11,904 nt of DNA from Psilocybe azurescens (lineage: Eukaryota; Basidiomycota; Agaricomycetes; Agaricales; Agrocybaceae). Positions 1-8,034 of this stretch are shown here, in pieces. The DNA lies in NCBI GenBank assembly GCA_023853785.1, contig JAJIRX010000405.1, positions 1 to 11,904 of the forward strand, written 5' to 3'. The notes under the pieces were generated by a model that was not told the DNA's origin, made no database searches, and saw only the letters and a program-made list of their open reading frames with translations. A program made the position numbers and the translations under genes. The first letter of the stretch is position 1. Every line of letters starts with the position of its first letter.

Positions 1-2
1 CA

Positions 3-718
3 AGAGATGAAGCCTATCTATCCATATATACTGCTCGTCTCACCCAGAAGACTGGCACGAATGACTTGGGACCCTTGAATTCCTCCACAATAACCGAAGA
101 CATGTGGACAGACAGAACACCATTCAAATTAATTCTCAGATACTCCCCCATCGCAATTCCCACCACATTTGAACACACCAAGTTTCCTTCAGTAGAAGAA
201 AGACTGAAGTATCTTCAAAAGGATTGAGAAGAAGCCCTAGCAGCCCACGAACTAGCCCAGACAAGGATGGCTGAAAGGAAAAACTCAAACTTCACACTGT
301 TCATCCAAGGACAAAGAGTTTGGCTAGAAGCGACAAATTTATAGATGAATTATCACAAGAAAATGGCACCAAAATGAGAAGGACCCTTCAAGATCAAAGA
401 AGTCTTAGGACCCCTAACTTATCGACTGAACTCCCCAAAGGATGGCTCATTCACGATGTATTCCATGCAACACTTAATCCATACCACGAGACCGAAACAC
501 GTAACCAATTTCATTGACCGCCACCAGAGATATTAAACTAAGAAGAACATTGGGAAATAGAGATGATTCTCAAACATCGAAAAAGAGGAAGAGGATACCA
601 ATACTACGTCAAATGGAAGGACTATCCGATCACCCGGCAACGTGGGAACCGGCTTCGGTCTTTGAAGAAACCGGTAAACGAAATCTTACAGACTTACCGA
701 ACACGTCACAAGCTGTAA
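3..718 (+). pseudogene. Retrotransposon integrase C-terminus plus chromodomain (pol 3' end), broken
   Basis: Frame 3 from the left edge reads as the region after the integrase catalytic core, including motifs SPIAIPTTFEHTKFPSVEER, LAAHELAQTRMAERK and VWLEATNL. A GPY/F-like module follows (EGPFKIKEVLGPLTYRL, about 374-430), then the IHDVFHATL segment near 445-475 in another frame, and a chromodomain at about 545-690 with YYVKWKDYP and ATWEPASVFEETG. The chromodomain is thought to steer integration toward marked heterochromatin. Breaks seen: in-frame stops in the first frame at about 226, 342 and 375, a frame change near 430, another near 490-510, and one inside the chromodomain near 635. A plausible pol stop is TAA at 716-718. 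Domain assignment is confident; function is lost in this copy as read. Confidence 0.85.
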
Positions 719-1092
719 AAGACCACCATCTTCCCTCACTCAACAATCAATCAACATGCTCTCCTTTCCCTCAATCAAACGCGTCAAGTCCACTCTCTTT
801 CCCCAAAACACTCACGAACCTATTTTCCTCACGACAAAAAAATACCGAAATCCCAAGAAGATCGACAACAAATGCTTGAAGAACTCGAGATAGCGTTCAT
901 AATGTCTCGAAGTGGAGAAACAAGCACGCAATGAACTCAAGGCAAGATGCGCAGCAATGGCACATGACCAAAATCTAGAGTATCAACTGCGGATTTATCA
1001 AGGAAAAACTTAGACCCGGACTGGCAAAACAAAGGCTTTATAAGAAAGGTCAAGTTGCTACACTTCTAGGCAACAAACATCGATATCCAACA
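719..1092 (+). other. Spacer between pol and the zinc-knuckle ORF, with coding-like traces
   Basis: No complete gene. Two short stretches look like translated sequence: 756-893, starting with ATG and reading MLSFPSIKRVKSTLF, and 909-1013, a charged helical-looking segment containing ARNELKARCAAMAHDQ. They lie in the same direction as pol and the downstream ORF and could be the broken 5' part of that ORF, which would then begin at 756 rather than 1093. This is inference from reading frames only. Confidence 0.35.
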
Positions 1093-1753
1093 ATGTCTCA
1101 TTCCACTGCTCGTGCCTCATCTGTTCCCCAATCTACTACTACATCGTCTCAACTTTTTAATACTCTCTCCGTCTATGAACTACTTGAAATCTTGAAAATG
1201 CCAAAACCGATATGACGTCGAAGCCCTTTGCCCCCCCTTTATCAAACGAGAACTTGAATTCTTCAACTATTTATCTGGCGAAATCACGAATCATCGAGGT
1301 GGACATCGCAGTCAAACAGGCGAGAGTCCGAGTCCACCACAAAGCCGCCACCAACTCCTCAAACATCTTCAACTCAAGGGTTTCGAACGAGCCATCAAAC
1401 ACCGCACGACACCCCCACAGAACGACTCACCGACGCTGATCCACCACAACCTTTCAACATCAACAATCAGACTAGCATGCCTTCTCGTACCGACTCGAGC
1501 CCGACAGACAAGTGTTGGGAATCAACGTCGACCGGACGTTACATGCTTTGCATGTGGAAAGTTGGGACATATACGACAATATTGCCCCAAGCTCACCTGC
1601 AACCACTGCCACCGCCGAGGACCAGGACATACAACAAGATACTGTCCTTTCAAGCGTAACGACTCTCCTCACAGAAGCGATTATTTTGATTATGACGACC
1701 CCACGGATGACTTTGGCATCGCAAACAATACCGGAGAACCCTACGGATACTGA
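1093..1753 (+). pseudogene. Accessory retrotransposon ORF 3' of pol with two zinc knuckles, one frame break
   Basis: From 1211 to the TGA at 1751-1753 there is one open frame of about 180 codons whose first ATG comes only at 1562. It ends in two cysteine/histidine knuckles: CFACGKLGHIRQYC, a standard C-X2-C-X4-H-X4-C, and CNHCHRRGPGHTTRYC, an elongated C-X2-C-X6-H-X4-C. An acidic tail follows (DYFDYDDPTDDFG). Upstream, an ATG at 1093 opens a Ser/Thr-rich segment with LSVYELLEIL, which joins the main frame by a one-base shift near 1205-1210. The motif CPPFIKRELEFFNYL follows at about 1229. Similar ORFs are, from memory, found downstream of pol in other Agaricomycete Gypsy elements. Nucleic-acid binding is likely from the knuckles; the role is unknown. 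It could alternatively be a displaced gag-like domain. Confidence 0.7.
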
Positions 1754-1780
1754 AGACCATTCGACTGGGACAGTCGAACC

Positions 1781-1794
1781 TTAGAAGGGGGTAA
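1781..1794 (+). promoter_or_regulatory. Polypurine tract for plus-strand priming
   Basis: A purine-rich run (AGAAGGGGG, followed by TAA) lies immediately before TGTTACGG, the LTR start. Position and composition fit the polypurine tract used to prime plus-strand DNA synthesis in LTR retrotransposons. Confidence 0.7.
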
Positions 1795-1845
1795 TGTTAC
1801 GGACACTTTATTTTCTTTTGCTTTTCCTTTTTCTTTTCCTTTTCG

Positions 1846-1854
1846 TATATAAAA
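1846..1854 (+). promoter_or_regulatory. TATA box of the LTR promoter
   Basis: TATATAAAA lies about 50 bp inside the LTR, between two polypyrimidine blocks, which is the expected place for a U3 core promoter. Transcription would start a few tens of bases downstream, near the hairpin at 1863-1887. Confidence 0.55.
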
Positions 1855-1862
1855 CCTTCCTG

Positions 1863-1887
1863 TCACATGATGGACAACATCATGTGA
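1863..1887 (+). repeat. Perfect 10-bp inverted repeat (hairpin) in the LTR
   Basis: Arms TCACATGATG and CATCATGTGA are exact reverse complements separated by the 5-base loop GACAA. It sits 9 bp after the TATA box, so it lies at or next to the expected transcript 5' end. It could be an RNA hairpin at the start of R or a palindromic binding site (each arm contains a CACATG/CATGTG E-box-like core). Confidence 0.75.
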
Positions 1888-2410
1888 TTGTTACAACAAG
1901 TCTTTTTCTTTTTCTTTTCCTTTCTCTTTTCTTTTCTTTTCCCTTTTCTTTGTCATCCGTCACATCATTGATACATCATCGTATGTTCTGATGAACTTTG
2001 CTTTCCATCATATCTACGAAACTCCATCATATCTTTGATGGACTTTCACTTCTATCTTTTATGATACATCTTTCAATGAACACTTGATCTGTTTCCTCTA
2101 TTCTTATATACATCTGCTGATGAACATTCAAACTCGTTTCAACTTGCTGTGCGGTTCATAGTATTTATACCAGGAAGGATCCACTGTATTCTTTAGCTAG
2201 TTCTTGAGAATCTAATCTCCTCTTACTCGATACCGCTTGAACTTGCTGTTCTTGACTACTTGACTGTCAGCTTTATCCACGCACGTGAATATAAGCTTGA
2301 AGTTGTAACACAGTTGCTTATAGGAACTAAGGATCTACTACATGTTAATACGGGTGATCGCTTATAGTGTTTGATAAAGTTTGAGTTTGGGTTTTATAAA
2401 GAGAACTGTT

Positions 2411-2552
2411 AAGTGTCCTGTGTACACTTGCCCCCAAAAGTGATCCCCTGATATTGGTGATCGCCCTCATATAGAGAGATTGCCCTTACTATTCAAGTGC
2501 CTTGTGTGTACTAGCCTGTAAAAGTGTTCTCTAGCTACTAGTGATCACCCCA
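2411..2552 (+). repeat. Imperfect tandem duplication, units about 60 bp, spaced 84 bp
   Basis: The unit starting AAGTGTCCTGTGTAC at 2411 is echoed by AAGTGCCTTGTGTGTAC at 2495. Both are followed by an AAAAGTG element and then GTGATC followed by C-rich bases. It lies in the part of the LTR whose membership is uncertain, or just outside the LTR if that ends at 2310. Confidence 0.45.
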
Positions 2553-2777
2553 GAGCAATCGTCTAAGTCTGTACTCTGCTAAACTAGTTATTGTAATAAG
2601 CCTTACGAGCTTACTCTCCCAGATCGAACTGATCAATATAAATATTTGATTGGGTGTTGTGTATTGGGCAATTACAAAGTCACCCCACACTAAACATCTC
2701 AACAGGTACGGACTAGGCAACACATACCACCACAGCAACAGCAAGGACGACAGGGAGACAACCCACGACACGCAACG

Positions 2778-2945
2778 ATGGCAGCAACACGTACCACGAC
2801 ATGTACGGATGACACCGACAACAACACCGATGTACCATGGCGGGTACGGCCGACAACAACACCCAATGGTGACACCGATGCATACAACGATGGGTACGGC
2901 CAACCACGACATTGATAACACGGACGACGACACCACCAATGTACC
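2778..2945 (+). pseudogene. Possible gag N-terminal fragment after the LTR
   Basis: An ATG at 2778 opens 45 codons of a low-complexity Thr/Asp/Asn-rich peptide (MAATRTTTCTDDTDNN, then VPWRVRPTTTPNGD). After a one-base frame change at about 2911 it continues as DNTDDDTTNVPLPP before running into a polypyrimidine tract. Thr/Asp-rich starts and a VPLPP-like motif recall gag starts of Agaricomycete Gypsy elements. No clear primer-binding site is visible between 2697 and 2777. It could also be non-coding CA-rich repeat, since a GGGTACGGCC motif recurs at 2842 and 2892. Confidence 0.3.
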
Positions 2946-2946
2946 T

Positions 2947-3000
2947 CTGCCCCCTTTTTTCTGTTCTTTTTCTTTTTTTTTCTTTTTTTCTTTTCTTTTT
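2947..3000 (+). repeat. Polypyrimidine tract
   Basis: A run of C and T, almost all T, interrupted by a single G (about 2962), marks the switch from the CpG-containing retroelement to the AT-rich, CpG-poor block. Similar CTTTT tracts occur inside the LTR, so it may itself be retroelement-derived. Confidence 0.6.
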
Positions 3001-3098
3001 TATTATGTTTTCATTTTTTTTTACCTGTATATAATCATGTAGTATAGTTTTTAATATATTATATTACATTGTCACATAAATTTAAGCTAAGATTAAAG

Positions 3099-3336
3099 TA
3101 TTCCAGTTGGAATCCAATTGCATTTCATTCCATGTGAATTTAAAGTTGGACTTAGTGAAATTCACAAAGTCTTATTGAATGAAATAAGCTGGAATGAACT
3201 TGGACTCCAGTTGGAATGGGCTCATTCCATGATTCCCAGCCATTCCACTTGAAATCATTAAATGGAATCAAATTGGAATTGGTCTGGATTCCAACTGAAA
3301 TTCAACTGGAATCCATGGAATCCATTTGGAATGGGT
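3099..3336 (+). repeat. Cluster of palindromic ATTCCA / TGGAAT repeats
   Basis: ATTCCA, GGAATCC, TTGGAAT and close variants recur more than a dozen times in about 240 bp, on both strands. The core is the near-palindrome ATTCCAGTTGGAATCCAATT. A local inverted repeat lies at 3286-3314 (arms GGATTCCAACTG and CAACTGGAATCC). The cluster could be the subterminal repeat zone of a decayed DNA transposon or a degenerate satellite. No terminal inverted repeats or target duplication could be assigned. Confidence 0.6.
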
Positions 3337-3539
3337 GGGGACAGTAAAGTACTGGATTTTGGTGCATCTACCCTTTGACAATAAGAGTGAAGTCTGGACT
3401 GGCGCTGGGGAACCCAAATGTGGGGCTCATCAGCTTTGAGCATACTATTTGTCTTCTCAAACTGACAAGAACTGTGGGTGGTATCAAATGTTGATATGTA
3501 AGAGAACAAACGCATCTGCAATAAATAAATGGTTAAAAG

Positions 3540-3980
3540 GAAGAGAAGGATGTGGAAAAAGCAGTGCACTAGGGGATTATACATCCTTTTCTCTTCTACA
3601 TTCCCATGGTTTCCACTTCTCTCCTCCTTGTTTGTGTCAATTGTTGCATCATATCTCTCTTCAGATTCCAACGTGTCAGATGACTTCCTGGATGCTATTT
3701 CCACTAGATTCTTCAGAAGGGCAATATTGTCTGTATTTTGATTGATAAAGGCCATAGTGCATTCCACAACAAACTGAGAGTTGACTTCATCAACACAAAT
3801 ATGCCTGAACACATTGGGGTCATTGTAGGAAATTTTACTGGTAAGGTCAGCCTTGATTGCCTCACGACTGGTTGCAACATGAGAATCAGCAAGAGTGTTT
3901 AGCATATTGGACCACATGAGGCGAGGAGAATCCATTGTGTTCGTCATAATGGTAGCAATTGTTGGAATAAATGGAGTTGA
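3540..3980 (-). pseudogene. Possible coding remnant, unrecognised protein
   Basis: Minus strand, open frame with an ATG at 3947. The first 100 or so residues look protein-like: MDSPRLMWSNMLNTLADSH, YNDPNVFRHICVDEVNSQF and NIALLKNLVEIASRK, then an acidic and charged stretch. The frame stays open to 3258, but its last third is hydrophobic runs and then translated ATTCCA repeats, so the real coding part probably ends near 3540. Sequence in the same frame just before the ATG (up to about 3980) is also protein-like, so the ATG may not be the true start and the piece may be an internal exon. No domain recognised. It could belong to the same decayed locus as the remnant at 5150-6653, which lies upstream on the same strand. 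Confidence 0.35.
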
Positions 3981-4160
3981 AGAGAATTACAAGTCCTATT
4001 ACAGAGTAATAGACTTGTTCTTTAACCAGGGACCCCAGCTGTTGTCACAAAATTCTATCTTCAATAACATGATTTATTAATGTGATGTGATCTTGTAACA
4101 TTAAGCATGTGTTGCTCAAAACATGGCATTTTCAGCTGCTTACTTCTGACCAACCGATAC

Positions 4161-4184
4161 AATAACAATAACAATAAACAATAA
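4161..4184 (+). repeat. AACAAT microsatellite
   Basis: AATAACAATAACAATAAAC-type repetition, directly followed by a run of T. Simple sequence, no function inferred. Confidence 0.7.
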
Positions 4185-4339
4185 TTTTTTTTTTGTGGCA
4201 TGTGTTATGATCGCTGATTGGCTGATGTTGATAAATTGATTGATTGGGAAATCAAAAGGGGATAGAAGGCCCAAAAGTGTTTCCTCTTTAGTTAAGGTTT
4301 TCATGTGATATTCATATTTAAATCCAGTCATATTTGGCC

Positions 4340-4474
4340 GCTCAGTTATTTCTGCTTCTATTGGTGGCACAAGGCTATAGCCTTAGGCTCAAACATTTTC
4401 TTTTATGGTTTGTATTGCATGTGATGGTTGTAGTTGCTCAGTTGATTCCAATTTTTTGCGGCACAGGGCTATAG
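4340..4474 (+). repeat. Imperfect direct repeat, about 40 bp, two copies
   Basis: GCTCAGTT at 4340 and 4436 each begin a unit that ends in GGCACAAGGCTATAG (4366-4380) or GGCACAGGGCTATAG (4460-4474). The middle parts diverge. It may be a remnant of a local duplication. Confidence 0.5.
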
Positions 4475-5149
4475 AGACACATGTGGGAAATCTGTTTCTT
4501 TTCTTCTCTTCCTTCCCCCATCATTGTTGTCTCCCCATTGCCCTTGGGGTATGTCTGCTCATTTTTCTGCATGTTTTTCTACTGTATTATACTCTTGTTG
4601 GTGTTGATATGCAGTCTGTGTATATCCTTACTCAGCATTACAAAAAGTGACTGAGCACTGCATGATATACACATGAAATCTCTTCATTGACATGTTTGTA
4701 CATTCACAATTTTGAGTGAACAAGGAAACATAGAACTCCAAAAATTATAGATAATAAAGAATATATATACATGAGTGCTTCAGCAAATTTAGAAAGGTAT
4801 ATGACCACCCCTTGCCTTTAAAGTAGCCTTAACATGGATATCCATTGTGAATCAAAATCCTGTGGTGCTTGGTCACTTTTGTAATGCCAAGTAGCTGTTT
4901 GACCTGACTATAGTTTAGCAGTGTTTTTGGTGCAACATGTTATTAGTCTTTGTGTCATCTGTCAATAAATTCATATAGTCCTTACATCTATAACTGGCTT
5001 CTGTGTATATTGATAGTATTTTTACTGCTACTGTCTACAAAAAATGTAGCATTTTTAAGTCTCATTTCAAGTCTATAGTGCTACATGTCAAATATGTTAT
5101 GTTAATTGTAATAGTTGACATGTGTCACCTATGTGGGCACCATTTAGCT

Positions 5150-6653
5150 GCTGATGAACATGTGTTTCATGCTGTGGTACATGTTCTTCTCTTCATCAAA
5201 TACTCTCTTTCTTTTGATGATGATCATCTTCTGCATTGTCTTCGGTGAGTCTGCTTCATATTTCTGATTGGATTTATTCTGATATCATTGTATAGTAATA
5301 CAATTTGTTTCAATGTGAGGCCATGGAAGTTGCCTACCTTCTTTCCTATCAACATCAATGCCTTCAGTACAATGTTTATTGATGCAGCATTGTCCTTGTT
5401 CTTATATGCTACAAAGAACATAGTGGCCCATACTATGTCTCCAATCTCAAATGCTGCTGGTTTGATATGTTTCATGCTTTTATGCAGTGAATATCTTTTT
5501 ATAGTGTTTGATATGGTTCTCATCTTGTTCTTTCTTGTTCATTGGCATATTCTTGTAGATAGTCCACCTTGTTATCCATGCTGTATATAAAGTCAGTACT
5601 ATGGAGTCGGTGAGAACACCACACAGATTGACTTCCATTGCAAATGGCATCCCAGGTTCTGTAGATGCAAATCATTGTTCTGTGAAGTAGCAAGCACTGA
5701 TGTCTATTGCTTTATATCCTTTGTACAGCTCTGCTTACCATGGGTTGACTCTGATGTTCTCTCCTTCTAGGTAAGTGACTATCATTGAGTGTAACTTCTT
5801 GACATTGATCATGTTGTTATTGAACAATGGCATGCTTAGTCCAGTTATTCTTACTGCTTGTCAAAGATATCTTGCTCTGTATTTTAGGGTGTTTGTATTA
5901 TATGACCTGCATGGTTTCTCTGGTCAGTATCTGTGTTTTCCTTTGCATTCATCATCACTCATGTAATGTGTACAGGAGGCAGATCACTGCAGCACATAAT
6001 ACCATGCATATGGAATGTCTCCTCTTCCATCATATCATCTTTGGTTTTTCTTGTTACATGCCATGAATGCAGTTGCTCAATAAACACTATGTGGTATTTG
6101 TCATCCTGTCAACAATGTCTTCAGCTAGTGGATAATGTTTTGTTAATATAATAGCACAAACTTACATTGAATTCTGTCATTGCAGTTAATTCTTTCACAT
6201 TGTGCTGTGCATCTGTGTGCACCTGCTCCAATATATAGCCTTGGCCTCTATCAAGTCATAGCTGGGGTCCATGGACTGTGGTTGTTGTCTTGATATTTGT
6301 ATTATATGATTCTGTCACATGTATGTTGCTATATTATATGACACCTTTTTTTTTTTTTTTTTTAACCTCTTCCTTACCTTGAACAATGAAACTTGGTATC
6401 TTCAAATTTGATATTATGTCCTCAGCATTTGACTATATTCTTTATGTTCTGTAATATCTTGTGTCTGTTTTGTATCTCTTTTTTTCTGTTCTTTGGACTT
6501 TGATATATTGTTTGCTCCAATAATTGAATAGGCATTTAGGCAGGTAAACTGCTTTTTCTGTAATGTTTGGTTGTGCCTAACAAGAATGTTTGTCAGTGTT
6601 CCAGCATATTTTGAGATCTGTATAGTCCTATTGCTGTGACCTGTAACTTTAAT
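5150..6653 (-). pseudogene. Decayed gene of an unnamed, apparently fungal-specific protein family
   Basis: Read on the minus strand, several long protein-like segments follow one another. 6653-6417 is 79 open codons (ISKYAGTLTNILVRHNQ, FTCLNAYSIIGANNIS), then SNLKIPSFIVQ, PSYDLIEAKAIYWSR (6272-6198) and VHTDAQHNVKELTAMTEFN. A likely 41-nt GT-AG intron follows (6165-6125), then IVFIEQLHSWHVTRK and FHMHGIMCCSDLPPVH (6108-5962). Next come NTLKYRARYL, MPLFNNNMINVKKLHSM, YLEGENIRVNPW, AELYKGYKAIDISACYFTEQ and EPGMPFAMEVNLCGVLTDS (5920-5580), then AAFEIGDIVWATMFFVAY (about 5457-5400) and KRKRVFDEE near 5210. In-frame stops (TGA near 5861 and 5672, TAA at 5735-5737) and frame changes break it. The motifs recall an uncharacterised family expanded in Agaricomycetes; I cannot name a function. 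The sharp lack of CpG suggests methylation-driven decay. Confidence 0.6.
6346..6363 (+). repeat. Homopolymer of 18 T
   Basis: An uninterrupted T run inside the minus-strand remnant, in what may be an intron (a GTAAGG donor-like site lies just upstream on the minus strand at 6377). Its middle position and the intron-like gaps around it argue against a retro-copied poly(A) tail. Confidence 0.8.
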
Positions 6654-8034
6654 GTGTTATATTGCTACTAATGATACCATTTGCCAAGAACAAATACAAT
6701 CAATAACCAGTCTGTTTCTTTTCTAAGTCGATGGCTGCTATAGTGATGGAGCCAGAAATACAAAAGGAGACAGCAGTGGTGTTGACAGAAAATGTGGTGT
6801 GCATGAGGATGCATTGGCTGCCTGTCAGTGTGGTAGGAATACATTGAGAGAACTCTACTAATCTGAAGTCCCAAATGTTTCAAAATTCTCCAGGTATTGC
6901 AATAAAGAAGCAGCCAATGCTGCAAAACTGAGCCAATGTTTAATAGAATCCTATTATTGCATAATAGAACTCTTATCTTTAGTCTGAGAATTCTCTTGCT
7001 CAGTAGAACACATGAAAATGTATAGAGCTGTTTGAAATTGAAGCAAGTCGTATTGTAATGAAGAGTTATTGGTGGAGACAAAAAGAAAGAACTTAAACTT
7101 ACTCAAGAATTCAATCCTTTTTATTTACAATGGTAGTTCATAAGCCCATCTGATAAGCTTTGCATGCACTCTGAATTGTGTTCTCTGTGTGATTCAGAGT
7201 TTGACTCTTTCTCACACACATCAATTACTTACATCACTTTTGCTAATTCCTTTTTAACTCACTCCCCACTTACTAATTTTTCCTTTTGTTAGGATGTATA
7301 GTTCATAAAATATATCCCACCAAACTAATCACATCCTTTGGACATACCTATGACTGTCTGCTGTTTAACTGCTTGTCTGATTATTTGACTTATTCCTTTT
7401 AGGTAAGTTTGATGTTCTGTTTGCATCTAAGGCTGACAGAGATGGATTCAACAATTTAGTACCATTGATAACATAAGAAATAACAATTATGTAATATATT
7501 TTTCTATAGGTTCTGGTACAAATACTATAATTGCCAATGCTGATGCTCAAAGAATACAGTACTCATGGCCGAAAAAATTGTCACAGCCAAAGCCTTCCTT
7601 TGATGATATTTCAACCAGTTTTATTGATATATATATGAGACTTGGTCTAATTTAGAAACTATATCTAATATTTAATAATCCGCAGAAATATCTCTAAAAT
7701 GTTAACGTCACAGACCTCTAGAAGTAAATCACAAAGATAAGAAATTTAATAATATCACAATTACACAAGAGAAGAGAATCTCAGACCTTATGTTTCTTAA
7801 GAAGAAATGCTTGACTAGATGTTCTATAATCTGATAAAATTTCAGCTTCAACAGAGTTGTCTTTGTCGAGCTAGGTTTTTCATCTGCTCAAAAAACATAC
7901 CAAAAATAGAAAGAGGAGACATTTCCAAAAATTTTAATGAGGCCATTCAAATGCATCCAGAAATTGGTCCATATCCACCTAAGAAAGTATCCTTTCATTT
8001 TCACCACATTTTGAGATATCTGGCATCTTGTAGC
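6654..8034. other. AT-rich, CpG-poor stretch without a supported gene
   Basis: Only about seven CpG are visible. On the minus strand 7081-6668 is open for 137 codons, but its composition (Cys, His, Leu and Tyr rich) does not look like a real protein. A second minus frame in the same place (FSVNTTAVSFCISGSITIAA) is a possible extension of the remnant at 5150-6653. On the plus strand 7891-7990 reads IPKIERGDISKNF and EAIQMHPEIGPYPPKK, faintly protein-like but isolated. No motifs recognised. Confidence 0.5.

Larger units (their letters stand above)
1..2696 (+). mobile_element. Ty3/Gypsy chromovirus-type LTR retrotransposon, 3' portion
   Basis: The stretch has the order expected at the 3' end of a chromodomain-containing Ty3/Gypsy element: integrase C-terminal region, chromodomain, accessory zinc-knuckle ORF, polypurine tract, LTR beginning TGTTACGG. 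The 5' LTR, gag, protease, reverse transcriptase and RNase H lie outside the window. The coding part has several frame changes and in-frame stops, so this copy looks inactive, although some frame changes could be sequence errors because the nearby host gene shows the same kind of lesion. The right end is uncertain: the LTR may stop at 2310 or about 2696. Fungal Ty3/Gypsy identity is secure; the exact family is not named here. Confidence 0.85.
1795..2696 (+). repeat. Long terminal repeat; right boundary 2696 or 2310
   Basis: The LTR begins TGTTACGG right after the polypurine tract. It contains pyrimidine-rich blocks (about 1806-1845 and 1900-1952), a TATA box, a perfect hairpin, and a duplicated TCCATCATATCT (2004-2015 and 2023-2034). 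Two right ends are possible. GTAACA at 2305-2310 is an exact 6-bp inverse of the start and gives 516 bp. TAAACA at 2691-2696 gives about 902 bp, and the sequence just before it (ACAAAGTCACCCCACAC) resembles U5 ends I recall from Agaricomycete Gypsy LTRs. I favour the longer form because a gag-like start follows it, but only a second copy of the LTR would settle this. Confidence 0.55.
3981..5149. other. AT-rich, CpG-poor stretch without a supported gene
   Basis: No convincing coding sequence on either strand. Only about four CpG are visible and none after about 4460. It holds a small AACAAT microsatellite (4161-4184), a short T run after it, and an imperfect direct repeat (4340-4380 and 4436-4474). 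Short open frames here are hydrophobic and lack recognisable motifs. Confidence 0.6.

Noticed and set aside
514..879. 121-codon plus-strand open frame
   Set aside because: Only its part at about 625-680 (ATWEPASVFEETG) is the chromodomain end; the rest is the wrong frame past the pol stop. Treated as part of the broken pol.
1472..1672. Minus-strand open frame opposite the zinc knuckles
   Set aside because: It is a shadow of the plus-strand knuckle frame, whose Cys/His spacing is far more convincing.
2538..2939. 133-codon minus-strand open frame, Cys/Val/Ser rich
   Set aside because: Composition reflects the complement of a CA-rich repeat-like stretch; no motif, and overlapping frames on the same strand look equally open.
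3258..3540. C-terminal third of the 229-codon minus-strand frame
   Set aside because: It is made of hydrophobic runs and translated ATTCCA repeats, so it is an open frame by chance rather than protein.
5003..6151. Several plus-strand frames rich in Phe, Leu, Cys and His
   Set aside because: They lie opposite the minus-strand remnant, which has the recognisable protein-like segments; their membrane-like look is a composition effect.
6668..7081. 137-codon minus-strand open frame
   Set aside because: Rich in Cys, His, Tyr, Leu and Trp with no motif; the T-rich, CpG-poor composition lowers stop frequency in this frame.
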